Source of the DNA: Campylobacterota bacterium
GTDB lineage: Bacteria > Bdellovibrionota > Bacteriovoracia > Bacteriovoracales > Bacteriovoracaceae
NCBI GenBank assembly: GCA_003650125.1
Contig: QNFX01000003.1
Span: 27,078-91,077 of the forward strand
Direction of reading: 5' to 3'
Length of the DNA stretch: 64,000 nt
Positions 26,623 through 34,916 of this stretch are shown piece by piece. The notes under the pieces are model-generated. The model was given only the letters and a program-made list of their open reading frames with translations. It had not been told where the DNA came from and made no database searches. The translations under genes and the position numbers were made by a program. Numbering within the stretch: position 1 is the first letter of the stretch; every line of letters begins with the position of its first letter.

Positions 26623-27307
26623 AAGGGAGTGCTTTTTTTATTTTAATCCCCTCTTTACTCACTACACATTGATAGACCAGAATTTCTAGTCCTAATTTAT
26701 GGCCTTCTTTTAGAAGACGACTGTATTCGGGGTCTATTTCAGTCGCAGGCATGAAACTATTCACATCTTCTCGCTGTACCAGATAAAACATCACGCCCCG
26801 ATGGCCTTTTTGAATTAAATTTGTAAGTTCACGAAGATGTTTTTGTCCTCTTTCTGATTTGGCATCAGGAAAGAGTGCTGTTTTTTTATCTCCTAGCAGG
26901 GTTACATTTTTAATCTCTACAAAGCATTGCTCATCACCCTTTGAAAGAAAAATATCAAGGCGACTATCGCCAACTTTGTATTCGGGTTTTATATATTCAT
27001 AACCTGTAAGCTCTTTAATCTCGTCGTTTTTAATAGCTTCTAAAACAATTTTGTTAGGAAGGTGAGTATTCACTCCAATCCAGGTCTTTCCATTTGAAGT
27101 CATCTCCAGGCCATATTTTAATTTTCTTTTGGGATTATCATGAAAACTTAAAAGGCATTTCCAACCGGGTTCTAGGCATGTTTTCATGGAGCCAGTATTG
27201 GTGGAATGAGCGGTAATAATATCGCCACTTGGAAGTTCAACATCCACCAAAAAACGCTTGTAGCGCTTTATGATGGTTGCTTCAACGAGTGGGGGGGAGT
27301 ATTCCAA
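26606..27307 (-). CDS. sfsA: SfsA family nuclease/regulator
   Basis: This 233-residue protein is of the SfsA family, once named for sugar fermentation stimulation and later linked to DNA/RNA binding and nuclease activity. Family features are the OB-like N-terminus (KRYKRFLVDVELPSG), the AHSTNTGSMKTC segment, and the nuclease core with DSRLDIFL and FVEIKNVTLL (the acidic D-x-n-E-x-K pattern). The start is a TTG directly after the stop of the upstream metalloprotease gene, with AGGA 7 bases before it, so it is probably co-transcribed and coupled with that gene. Its biological role is not clear even in well-studied bacteria. Confidence 0.9.
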   Translation of the reverse strand: MEYSPPLVEATIIKRYKRFLVDVELPSGDIITAHSTNTGSMKTCLEPGWKCLLSFHDNPKRKLKYGLEMTSNGKTWIGVNTHLPNKIVLEAIKNDEIKELTGYEYIKPEYKVGDSRLDIFLSKGDEQCFVEIKNVTLLGDKKTALFPDAKSERGQKHLRELTNLIQKGHRGVMFYLVQREDVNSFMPATEIDPEYSRLLKEGHKLGLEILVYQCVVSKEGIKIKKALPFKLPS

Positions 27308-29845
27308 TTAGAATTCCTGCATTTCCATCATGGTGGACATTCTAAGGATCTTTGGCATGATGGGAAGAAATCTTGCGGCCTCTACCATATACCAATCAAA
27401 GACTCCATCATCGAGGTCATCAAGCTTTCTTCGAGCTATAACTCGGTCTTTCTCAGCAATGTATTTTTTTACTAAAACAGTTGCGATTTTTTTCTTAGTT
27501 CTTTTATAACTAGGAGTTTTTGGATAAAAATTAGTATTAGAAAACTTTACAACTTGTTTTCTAAGGTCATTAGCTCCTGACTGATATTGGAAGTAGGGTT
27601 TGAATATTTTACTTCCCTCTTTAGAAGAGGTGATAACTTCATCAGTTTGAGTAAATAGCACTTTATCTGAAAATTTAGTTATTAGCTCAACTAAGGATTT
27701 ATCCTCAATGTTTAGTGACCACCTTTGGCCAGTTTTTGCAATGTTGAGTAAAAGTTCTTTTTCAAAATATTCAAAGTATTTATTGTAGAATTTTTTTACA
27801 GCACTTAAATTCTTCTCTGTTAAGTCCAATCTTTTAAGGTGGAAATTAAAATCAGACTTCATTTTTTTAACAAGAGGTACTTGGTTATCGTTACCTGGAA
27901 TTAAGTCTTTGAAAATAATTTGCGAAACACTTCCCCATCTTGCAAAAGACTCCTCTTGAAACTTTTTAACTTCGGCCTTGTACTCTTCACTTCTAAGGTC
28001 ACGAATATAAGAGAACTTATCAAAAATAGAGAAAAATGTTGCTTTTGGTGCCGCGGCCTTAACAATGAGGTCAAGCTTTGAGGCCATCCACTTAGCATTT
28101 CCTTCAGGAGAGACCTGAACCTTTCTTAAAACTTTATTAATCTTTTTTCCTTTAGCTTTTTCTAATTCTTCTTCCAAAGTTAAAAATAAGGAGTAAGCAA
28201 GTACGGAGGGCGCCTCCATCCAATATTTATGATTTCCAATAATAGGGTTGGCCAGATAGTCCCAAACTTTACAGTCTTGAAACATTCCAATTGCTTTATG
28301 ATCATCTGTACAAAAGAGTGGGAAATCCATTTCTTCCCAGTCTTTGTCGTCACTGTAGCCCCATTCAATTGCCTTTTTATCATAGGCCAGTGCTTCTCTT
28401 CCAAGTCTTATAAGACCACCCTGCATAGCAGCTGAAAAGCTTGGTGTGTAATCCATAACAGATGAAGTTGGATAAATTCCTTCAGGTAAAAGACCACTTA
28501 AGAAATAAACTTTAGTAAGGTCATCCCATTTATCGTGAGTGATATTGGTATAAGTACTAGCTGCAAAATTATGCCTTAGACCTAAAGTATGTCCTACTTC
28601 ATGGGCCACAACTTCTCTAATATAATCCGCAACATATCTATGAATAATAACCTTACTTTCTTCTTCTGAGGTATCTTCAAGTTCTTTTAAAATTACATAA
28701 GCATCAGGTGCCATGGAGTGCTCCATGTGGAATTGACACTTCTGTGCAGACTCAAAACCTTTTAGTCCGAGTGGATTTGGAGTTGTTTCTTCTCCCGGAA
28801 ATTTTGCCAACATCTTCTTTAAAAGATTTTTAGCTCTTTTAACTCCGCCAATGGCAAAAGAAGAAGTCATATAAACATGAGTTTGAAGAATTTCACCCGT
28901 TAGAGGATCCGATTGAATGTCAGCATAGGCAAAACCAGCAGTTTTCCAATCCATCCATGCTACGATGTTATAACCTGGCTCGTGAACCCCAATATTTTTT
29001 GGAAGGTCGGCAACTTTTAAAAACTCTCTTCCAAATGCCTTATTCCAATATAAGATTCCATCTCTTACTGCTTCCTTATACTCTGAAGGAACATTGTCCG
29101 AGATGTAGTATGTAACTTGTTTTTTTGGATCAAATCGTAAAATGTTTACAACGGAACTTTCATCTCTTTCTTCTGCTTCAGGATCAAGCATGGGATAAGC
29201 ATGAAAGTATCCTACCTTTTGTAGTTTAGAACTCTTTTTTGGTTTGAAATTTTTATTTTCTTCATAAGAAGAGAAAGTAAACTTAACTCGCCAATCACCA
29301 TTTCCTGAGGTTCCAGGAATTTGGTAATGAATGAATTGATCAATGAATAAATAATTTCCTCTATGCTCAACTTTATCAATAAAGCTATGAGTTACTTGAA
29401 TTGGTATTTCTTTTGAGGAACTGCCCATTCCACTTTTATAGAAGATGGTGCTCATCCCTGCTTTGAAATCTACCGTAATAGTAAGGTCATCTTCAGCAAC
29501 GATAGGGAATTCAGAGATGAATTTTTTAGTATCCAGAGAAGTCGTTGTTAGCTTTCCGTCGAGTACCTCAAACAAAAAAAGTGAGTTACCTCTTTTTTTA
29601 AAAAATACCACTTTTGATGCCATGGCATTTCCAGTAGGTGCCGGAGCGATGGTGATCCCTGCCGCTGTCATCAGAAGTCTGTGATTTAGTGCCAGGTTTT
29701 TATTGAAGGTAATATTGTAGTTAACTTGACCTGATTTATCGCCGGAAAATGATTTCGTACCATAAATTAGGTTATTTAGAGGGGCGGAAAACACAGCAGA
29801 ACTTGATAGAAGGCATAGAACTAAAAAGAAATTTTTTAATTTCAT
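27308..29845 (-). CDS. Large secreted zinc metalloprotease (metzincin-like)
   Basis: This 845-residue exported protein has a signal peptide (MKLKNFFLVLCLLSSSAVFS). The extended zinc motif HEVGHTLGLRH (His415, Glu416, His419, His425) and a downstream SVMDY met-turn place it among metzincin-type proteases. The long N-terminal part has segments such as NILRFDPKKQVTYYISDNVP and FGREFLKV, seen in the DUF5117/DUF4953 protein group. It is a good candidate for an extracellular or periplasmic protease used on prey or environmental protein (inference). The ATG has GGGAG 5-6 bases upstream. It is followed without gap by sfsA. Confidence 0.85.
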   Translation of the reverse strand: MKLKNFFLVLCLLSSSAVFSAPLNNLIYGTKSFSGDKSGQVNYNITFNKNLALNHRLLMTAAGITIAPAPTGNAMASKVVFFKKRGNSLFLFEVLDGKLTTTSLDTKKFISEFPIVAEDDLTITVDFKAGMSTIFYKSGMGSSSKEIPIQVTHSFIDKVEHRGNYLFIDQFIHYQIPGTSGNGDWRVKFTFSSYEENKNFKPKKSSKLQKVGYFHAYPMLDPEAEERDESSVVNILRFDPKKQVTYYISDNVPSEYKEAVRDGILYWNKAFGREFLKVADLPKNIGVHEPGYNIVAWMDWKTAGFAYADIQSDPLTGEILQTHVYMTSSFAIGGVKRAKNLLKKMLAKFPGEETTPNPLGLKGFESAQKCQFHMEHSMAPDAYVILKELEDTSEEESKVIIHRYVADYIREVVAHEVGHTLGLRHNFAASTYTNITHDKWDDLTKVYFLSGLLPEGIYPTSSVMDYTPSFSAAMQGGLIRLGREALAYDKKAIEWGYSDDKDWEEMDFPLFCTDDHKAIGMFQDCKVWDYLANPIIGNHKYWMEAPSVLAYSLFLTLEEELEKAKGKKINKVLRKVQVSPEGNAKWMASKLDLIVKAAAPKATFFSIFDKFSYIRDLRSEEYKAEVKKFQEESFARWGSVSQIIFKDLIPGNDNQVPLVKKMKSDFNFHLKRLDLTEKNLSAVKKFYNKYFEYFEKELLLNIAKTGQRWSLNIEDKSLVELITKFSDKVLFTQTDEVITSSKEGSKIFKPYFQYQSGANDLRKQVVKFSNTNFYPKTPSYKRTKKKIATVLVKKYIAEKDRVIARRKLDDLDDGVFDWYMVEAARFLPIMPKILRMSTMMEMQEF

Positions 29846-29927
29846 TTTTTCTCCCTGAGGTGGTAGAGATTGACAAACTTTTTAACATCGTAACACTAAC
29901 AAATGTTAAGGTTAGTAGTCAAAAAAT

Positions 29928-30554
29928 ATGAGTAAAACCATGAAAGAAAGAATGGCCAAAATTTTGCTGTCAACCAACTGTGTACAGGTATCTCCCCAAG
30001 AACCTTTCTCTTATGCATCGGGCCTGAAAGGGCCAATATATTGCGATAATCGCAAGCTGCTTTCCCATGTCTTAGAGAGAAAACAAGTAGTTGAGGGGCT
30101 TCTCAAATTGATTGAAGCTTCAGAGGTTAAGTTTGATTCGGTATGTGGACTCGCCACTGCTGGAATTCCTCACGCCGCTTGGGTGGCCGATAAGCTCGAT
30201 ATTTCAATGATTTATGTACGTGGAAAGGCCAAAGAACATGGCAAGAAAAATCAAATTGAAGGTGAGTATAAACAAGGGGAGAAGGTCATTTTAATCGAAG
30301 ATTTAGTCAATCAAGGCTCAAGTCTCAAGGGTGCGGTAGAAGCTTTAAAAAGTGAGGGACTAGATCCCATCGCCTGTTTTTGTATAGTGAATTATGAAAT
30401 GAAGGTGGTCGAAGAAATACTTCCTTCCTTAGGGATTTCTCTCCATTCATTAACCGACTTCTCAACGATTATAAATGTGGCAAATTTGGATGATAAAGAG
30501 CTGAAAATACTTAAGAATTGGCATAATAATCCGAAGGCCTGGACACCCTCTTAA
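29928..30554 (+). CDS. pyrE: Orotate phosphoribosyltransferase
   Basis: This 208-residue type I phosphoribosyltransferase makes OMP from orotate and PRPP in pyrimidine synthesis. The substrate loops CVQVSPQEPFSYASGLKGPIY, the lysine-rich mobile loop (VRGKAKEHGKKNQIEG) and the PRPP signature VILIEDLVNQGSSL are all visible. It is a stand-alone gene, divergent from the metalloprotease. Upstream there is a TTGACA (29870-29875) and an inverted repeat TTAACAT/ATGTTAA (29882-29888 and 29903-29909) that might be an operator. No strong ribosome site precedes the ATG. Confidence 0.93.
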   Translation: MSKTMKERMAKILLSTNCVQVSPQEPFSYASGLKGPIYCDNRKLLSHVLERKQVVEGLLKLIEASEVKFDSVCGLATAGIPHAAWVADKLDISMIYVRGKAKEHGKKNQIEGEYKQGEKVILIEDLVNQGSSLKGAVEALKSEGLDPIACFCIVNYEMKVVEEILPSLGISLHSLTDFSTIINVANLDDKELKILKNWHNNPKAWTPS

Positions 30555-30637
30555 TGGGTTGAATAATTTTATCATTAGGGGTAGTTTCTCCTAAATATTA
30601 CAATAACTTATAAAAAATAAATCACGGGGAGTGATAA

Positions 30638-31906
30638 ATGGTCGATCATATGAAAATTAAATTAAATGGCACTGAAATTGAATTGCCAGTAATTGAGGGA
30701 ACAGAAAATGAGAAGGCCATTGATATTTCAAAATTACGAGCAGAAACAGGCCATATCACTCTAGATAATGGATTTGGAAATACTGGCTCTTGTAAATCTA
30801 AGATCACCTTTTTAGATGGTGAAAAAGGTATTCTACGTTATAGAGGCTATCCCATTGAGCAATTGGCCGATAATTCATCCTTCTTAGAAGTCTCTTATCT
30901 ATTAAACCATGGAGAGCTTCCTAATAAAGTAGAACTAGAAAAATTTGAAAAGACAGTAAAGGAACCTACCCTTCCGGTAGGGATATGTGATCTTTTAGAT
31001 GATTTTCCAAAAACTGCTCATCCTATGGGAGTGGCCGCCTCAGCAATTGTTGCTCTCTCTGCATTTGTCCCTCGTGAAAATCTAGATATTACTAAGATTG
31101 ATAAGGATGAGGTGCTTGGGCAATTGATGGAAAGTATTAGCATTATTGCTGCTCGTTTCTTTCGGCACCGGCAAGGGAAAAAAATAATTGGAACTGACCC
31201 CAATCTAAGTTACGTAGAAAATCTTTATAATATGATGTTTGACGAAATTCCTTCTGAGAAAGTTAAAAAAGCTCTCGAGGTCCTTCTCATTCTTCACGCT
31301 GACCACGAACAAAACTGTTCGGCCTCAGCTGTTAGAGTAATCGGTTCTGCCCAGACGAACCCATATGCTTGTATTAGTGGTGGAATAAGCGCTCTTTGGG
31401 GAGCTCTTCACGGAGGGGCCAACCAAGCAGTGATGGAAATGTTGCAGGATATTCAAGATAATGGTGGTGATTATCGTAAGGCCTTAGACCGCGCTAAAGA
31501 TAAGGAAGATCCATTCAGACTTATGGGATTTGGCCATAGAGTTTATAAAAACTTTGATCCAAGGGCCAAAATTATTAAAAAGGCATGTGACACCGTTCTT
31601 GATCAACTAGGAGTTTCTGATCCACTACTAGATGTGGCCAAGGGACTTGAAAAAGTTGCTCTAGAGGATCCTTACTTTGTAGATAGAAAACTCTATCCCA
31701 ATGTTGATTTTTATTCAGGAATTATCTACCGAGCACTCGGAATTCCAACAGATATGTTTACTGTCATGTTTGCTATTGGAAGACTTCCCGGTTGGTTTGC
31801 CCAGTGGAGAGAGCTGGCCGAGTTCAAAGGCTCAAAAATAGCTAGGCCCAGACAAGTTTACATGGGTGAAAATGAACGTGATTATATTCCGATGGAAAAA
31901 AGATAA
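30638..31906 (+). CDS. gltA: Citrate synthase
   Basis: This 422-residue hexameric-type citrate synthase joins oxaloacetate and acetyl-CoA in the TCA cycle. It has the N-terminal beta domain of Gram-negative enzymes (TGHITLDNGFGNTGSCKSKITF, then GILRYRGYPIEQLA), the active-site histidines in LHADHEQNCSASAVR and LHGGANQAVMEML, and the FGHRVYKNFDPRA stretch with a third catalytic His/Asp region. A GGGGAG ribosome site precedes the ATG. The gene runs convergently into rpmE with only 2 bases between stops. Together with aconitase and glutamate dehydrogenase in this window it supports amino-acid-fed TCA metabolism. Confidence 0.97.
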   Translation: MVDHMKIKLNGTEIELPVIEGTENEKAIDISKLRAETGHITLDNGFGNTGSCKSKITFLDGEKGILRYRGYPIEQLADNSSFLEVSYLLNHGELPNKVELEKFEKTVKEPTLPVGICDLLDDFPKTAHPMGVAASAIVALSAFVPRENLDITKIDKDEVLGQLMESISIIAARFFRHRQGKKIIGTDPNLSYVENLYNMMFDEIPSEKVKKALEVLLILHADHEQNCSASAVRVIGSAQTNPYACISGGISALWGALHGGANQAVMEMLQDIQDNGGDYRKALDRAKDKEDPFRLMGFGHRVYKNFDPRAKIIKKACDTVLDQLGVSDPLLDVAKGLEKVALEDPYFVDRKLYPNVDFYSGIIYRALGIPTDMFTVMFAIGRLPGWFAQWRELAEFKGSKIARPRQVYMGENERDYIPMEKR

Positions 31907-31908
31907 GC

Positions 31909-32151
31909 TTATTTTTTAGCTTTTTCTTTTGCCTTGGCGATTTTATCAGCGAATGAAGAGCCATATTTTTTCTGGAACTTCTCAATTCTACCTTCTGTGT
32001 CCATTACCTTTTGCTTACCAGTATAAAACGGGTGACAGGCGCCACAGATATCTATTTTTGAAAGTGCAGCAGTGCTTCTCGTGTCGTAAGTAGCTCCGCA
32101 AACACAAGTGATAGTTACATTTTTGTATTCAGGATGGATTCCGTCTTTCAT
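31909..32151 (-). CDS. rpmE: Ribosomal protein bL31 (zinc-binding form)
   Basis: This 80-residue large-subunit protein keeps the zinc cysteines of the C+ form: CVCG near residue 17 and CGAC followed by [10 protein letters not shown]. The C-terminal lysine/alanine tail is normal. It is convergent with citrate synthase. Confidence 0.95.
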   Translation of the reverse strand: MKDGIHPEYKNVTITCVCGATYDTRSTAALSKIDICGACHPFYTGKQKVMDTEGRIEKFQKKYGSSFADKIAKAKEKAKK

Positions 32152-32208
32152 TTTTGGGTCCTTCTAGGCCATTGATTTAATACAACAGCAGGTTTGAAAA
32201 TAAGGCAG

Positions 32209-32238
32209 TAATTTCGCTAATTTTGGTCGCTCTGTCAA
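32209..32238 (-). promoter_or_regulatory. Candidate promoter for rpmE
   Basis: Read on the minus strand, a perfect TTGACA (32238-32233) is followed after 18 bases by AAATTA (32214-32209), about 60 bases before the rpmE ATG. The -10 is weak. Confidence 0.4.
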
Positions 32239-32256
32239 CTTAGGTCGGAAAAAATA

Positions 32257-32544
32257 TCAGTGAGCGCTACAACTTCCACAACCCGCATCTTCTTCATCAG
32301 GAGCTCTTAGATCTGCTAGTGGCCAGTGGCCATAGCGCTTATTGATATCCTCAAGAGCATGTAAAAGTTCAGGGTACTCAGTTTGAAAAAAATCTTTTTT
32401 ATCCTCTAGATCAGTACAAGTTACATAATAGACAATATCTTGATCTGGAGTTCCTCCAAGAGAGATGAATGCCTTTAATTTTAAAGACTTATATTGGCAA
32501 AATGTCCAATTATCGGATGTGAGGGTATTCCATTTTTCGCTCAC
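32257..32544 (-). CDS. Unknown small protein with C-terminal CGSC tail
   Basis: This is a protein of about 95 residues if started at GTG 32544, which has AGGAG 5 bases upstream; a longer TTG-started frame reaches 32583. It is soluble, with a strand-rich middle (KAFISLGGTPDQDIVYYVTC) and an acidic helix (YPELLHALEDINKRYGHWPL). The C-terminus reads EEDAGCGSCSAH, so two or three cysteines in the last seven residues may bind a metal or form a redox pair. I do not recognise the family. It stands between rpmE and rpmG. Confidence 0.6.
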   Translation of the reverse strand: MSEKWNTLTSDNWTFCQYKSLKLKAFISLGGTPDQDIVYYVTCTDLEDKKDFFQTEYPELLHALEDINKRYGHWPLADLRAPDEEDAGCGSCSAH

Positions 32545-32590
32545 CAGATCTCCTAATATGGTAATTTGCACAAACCTTAGCAATTTTCAG

Positions 32591-32620
32591 TTGCCAGAGC
32601 AAGCCAAACACTTGTAAGGT
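32591..32620 (+). promoter_or_regulatory. Candidate promoter for rpmG
   Basis: TTGCCA (32591-32596) and TAAGGT (32615-32620) are 18 bases apart, about 35 bases before the rpmG start. It lies just upstream of the divergent unknown gene. Confidence 0.45.
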
Positions 32621-32654
32621 GTGCCACTGAATAATCAATCAATTGGAGTATCCC

Positions 32655-32834
32655 ATGGCCAAGGGACCTAGAGTAATCATACATTTAGAGTGCACAACCT
32701 GCAGAACTAGCGGTAAACCTGGAGTTAGTCGTTATTCAACTACTAAAAACAAGAAAACTACGCCGGATAGAATGGAGCTTAAAAAGCACTGTAGATTCGA
32801 AAATAAGCACACTGTTCACAAAGAAATTAAATAA
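32655..32834 (+). CDS. rpmG: Ribosomal protein bL33
   Basis: This 59-residue large-subunit protein begins [16 protein letters not shown] and continues [19 protein letters not shown] to the HTVHKE tail. ATG 32655 is chosen over an in-frame TTG at 32643, which belongs to the TTGGAG ribosome site. It has the first CxxC pair, but the second pair found in zinc-binding bL33 is reduced to one cysteine (the other position is Asn), an intermediate state. rpmB, often its neighbour, is about 4.5 kb away on the other strand. Confidence 0.95.
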   Translation: MAKGPRVIIHLECTTCRTSGKPGVSRYSTTKNKKTTPDRMELKKHCRFENKHTVHKEIK

Positions 32835-33806
32835 TTAAAAAGATCGATCTCGCTTATTGAATAGCTTTAAGTATTTCTTACTTAATAGGTAGGGATGTTC
32901 CCTATTTGAAGCAGTGATAATAAAGGATTGTTTCCTTTCAATTTTTAGATTGGGAAAGGAATTTATGATAGTTGATATATTATAAGTATACTTTGTACCT
33001 ACCTCATCTAAAATTTCTAGAGTGTACAAAGGCCTTGATAGATAGTGGTGGATCCTCTTTCTTACCTTATTTGGCATCTCATCTAAAATAACATCACTTT
33101 TTAAATTGGTTAAATTCTCTATATATTTTTCAACCTTAGGCATGGCCAAAGCTCGTCCATTTTTTCCTACCCATTGACCTTCTTTTTGATCAATGGACAA
33201 TTTTATTTTTTTGCCTTGAAAAATTTTAACCGAGGTTATTTTCATTGGAGATTGGGAAAATATTCGTGGATTTATAAAATATGTAAGGTCTAATTTTTCT
33301 AAGGAGTAATCAAGCATATCAATTTGAAAGATGGAGTTTTTATCTGAAACCGTCAAATAGGTAGAGTTTGAAATAGAATCTATCATCCCAAATTTTATTT
33401 CATCTTGATCTCCATCTTCGTGGATGATTTTAACTTCCATAAGAGGAGTATCTAAAGAGAAACTAGAGAGGGTTAAAGGATCTTTCAGATATAGCTTTTT
33501 TATTTTGATATTTTTTAAAGTCTTAAAAAGAACGGCCAGTGATTTTTCTTCTGCCGGAAGTTTTCTTGGAACAATTAAATTCCATCGCCCTTCTGACTTT
33601 TTGAAATGAAATTCTCCTAGTCGATTTTTAAGCCAAACTTCTTTTGCAGTATGCATATTTTCTTGAAAGAACAAAGATTTGGGAACAAGTCCTTGATTAG
33701 AATTTAATGTGGGCGCCCTAAAGAGTTCAGTGAACAGGGCACTAATACAAAGCACAAGAGCGAATGACATCAGTATAAGGCGAGATGTGTTAGGTTTTTT
33801 TAGCAT
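32835..33806 (-). CDS. DUF4340 domain protein, membrane anchored
   Basis: This 323-residue protein has an N-terminal transmembrane helix (about residues 10-28) and a long extracytoplasmic part. The pattern EVWLKNRLGEFHFKKSEGRWNL, KLPAEEKSLAVLFKTLKNIK, LYLKDPLTLSSFSLDTPLMEV and IKFGMIDSISNSTYLTVSD is that of DUF4340. This family of beta-rich repeats is commonly found beside gliding/ABC-type GldG-like membrane genes. No such partner is seen here. Its function is unknown. The stop lies directly against the rpmG stop on the other strand, and its start is divergent from the TolQ-like gene. Confidence 0.75.
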   Translation of the reverse strand: MLKKPNTSRLILMSFALVLCISALFTELFRAPTLNSNQGLVPKSLFFQENMHTAKEVWLKNRLGEFHFKKSEGRWNLIVPRKLPAEEKSLAVLFKTLKNIKIKKLYLKDPLTLSSFSLDTPLMEVKIIHEDGDQDEIKFGMIDSISNSTYLTVSDKNSIFQIDMLDYSLEKLDLTYFINPRIFSQSPMKITSVKIFQGKKIKLSIDQKEGQWVGKNGRALAMPKVEKYIENLTNLKSDVILDEMPNKVRKRIHHYLSRPLYTLEILDEVGTKYTYNISTIINSFPNLKIERKQSFIITASNREHPYLLSKKYLKLFNKRDRSF

Positions 33807-33823
33807 TTAATTCCCTAGGTAAA

Positions 33824-33852
33824 TTCTTGTTTACTTTTACCCATTTTATAAT
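33824..33852 (+). promoter_or_regulatory. Candidate promoter for the TolQ/TolR-like pair
   Basis: A perfect TATAAT (33847-33852) has TTCTTG (33824-33829) 17 bases upstream, 40 bases before the ATG. An inverted repeat GGTAAA/TTTACC (33818-33823, 33836-33841) straddles the -35 and might be an operator. Confidence 0.5.
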
Positions 33853-33891
33853 GAATGTTTACCTTAGTATAGATTATCCCAATGGTGAATT

Positions 33892-34500
33892 ATGAAATTT
33901 ATTGAGTATTTTAGTGAAGGCGGCTTTATCATGTACCCCCTGCTGTTTTGTTCAGTTGTGGTTTGGGGCGTATTTATAGAAAAAGTTTGGTTTTTATCCA
34001 GATTTAAAAAAGACTTTAAAGGACTCCATAATAAGGTCATCAATCTTTTAGAAGACGGTAAAGTACTCGAATGTATAGGCCTTGTTAAAAGCGCTAGGCC
34101 TTATTTAGAGACTCCCTTTCTTGCTGTTTTAGAAGGTAGGAAATTAGAAAAAGAAGAATGGGAAAAAAGTATTTCTCGCAAGCTATCTGAAACCCAATTA
34201 GTTTTAAAACGATTTCTTTGGCTCCTTGGAACCATTGGTAACCTCGCTCCCTTTATAGGCCTATTTGGTACTGTTATGGGGATTATTAAATCTTTTGATT
34301 CTATGGCCAAATCAGGAAAAACGGGCTTCGCTGTTGTTTCCTCAGGTCTTGCTGAGGCCTTGATCGCAACAGCTGCAGGTATCTTAGTCGCTGTAGTCGC
34401 TGTGTTATTTTATAATTTTTTCCAATCACAAATAAACTCTCTTAACTTGCGAATCAAAAATAATCTTGAAGAGCTAGTATTGAAGGTGGAAAAAAATTAA
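33892..34500 (+). CDS. MotA/TolQ/ExbB-family proton channel protein
   Basis: This 202-residue inner-membrane protein has three predicted helices. One is near the N-terminus (YPLLFCSVVVWGVFIEKVWF), and two follow a cytoplasmic loop, with LGTIGNLAPFIGLFGTVMGII and the final AEALIATAAGILVAVVAVLFY. The conserved Thr/Pro/Gly pattern of the TolQ/ExbB pore is intact. With the TolR/ExbD-like gene that overlaps its stop by one base it would form a proton-driven motor for outer-membrane work. No tolA, tolB, pal or tonB is adjacent, so Tol or Exb identity is open. Confidence 0.88.
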   Translation: MKFIEYFSEGGFIMYPLLFCSVVVWGVFIEKVWFLSRFKKDFKGLHNKVINLLEDGKVLECIGLVKSARPYLETPFLAVLEGRKLEKEEWEKSISRKLSETQLVLKRFLWLLGTIGNLAPFIGLFGTVMGIIKSFDSMAKSGKTGFAVVSSGLAEALIATAAGILVAVVAVLFYNFFQSQINSLNLRIKNNLEELVLKVEKN

Positions 34501-34916
34501 TGGGAATTGGCATAAAAAAAGATAACGAAGAAGCTGATATTATCGCTGATATCAATATGACTCCTTTTATCGATATTATGCTAGTACTGCTAATAATATT
34601 TATGATGACTAGCTCAGTAAATATTCAATCAGGTCTTGATATAAATATTCCCTCATCAACCTCTGCGGCAAAAGGCAAACAAAAGGAAGGGGTTTTGATT
34701 TCTCTAGATAAAAGTGGGAATTTATTTGTAGATGGGAGAAAATCAAGCTTAAAAAATTTAAAGTCCAATATTGCCAAGGCATTAACTAGTGCTGGCAACA
34801 AAATAGTTATATTTGAAGGGGATAAAAATTCAAGTTTGGAAGAAACTTTGAAAATTATTGATATTGCTAAGAGTGCTGGGGCCCAAAAATTTGCAATTGC
34901 TGCCAAAGAAAAATAA
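34500..34916 (+). CDS. TolR/ExbD-family protein
   Basis: This 138-residue partner of the preceding channel protein has a short cytoplasmic N-terminus and one transmembrane helix with the key aspartate in MTPFIDIMLVLLIIFMM. A periplasmic domain (KEGVLISLDKSGNLFVDG onward) follows. The aspartate relays protons in this family. The ATG overlaps the stop of the channel gene by one base, as expected for a fixed-ratio complex. The stop abuts a convergent gene. Confidence 0.9.
   Translation: MGIGIKKDNEEADIIADINMTPFIDIMLVLLIIFMMTSSVNIQSGLDINIPSSTSAAKGKQKEGVLISLDKSGNLFVDGRKSSLKNLKSNIAKALTSAGNKIVIFEGDKNSSLEETLKIIDIAKSAGAQKFAIAAKEK

Noticed and set aside
29870..29909. Strong pyrE promoter with TTGACA and operator
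   Set aside because: TTGACA is perfect but no acceptable -10 lies 16-18 bases downstream, and the inverted repeat has only 7-base arms; mentioned under pyrE, not listed.
30575..30594. TTAGGGG/CTCCTAA stem between pyrE and gltA
   Set aside because: Includes a G-T pair and is not followed by a T-run, so not a terminator; no other sign of a riboswitch.
31903..31917. Palindrome ATAAGCTTAT with T-run between gltA and rpmE stops
   Set aside because: It looks like a two-way terminator but has no room for a loop and almost no GC in the stem, so I did not annotate it.
32545..32583. Longer TTG start for the CGSC-tail protein
   Set aside because: No ribosome site before the TTG, while GTG 32544 has AGGAG at good distance.
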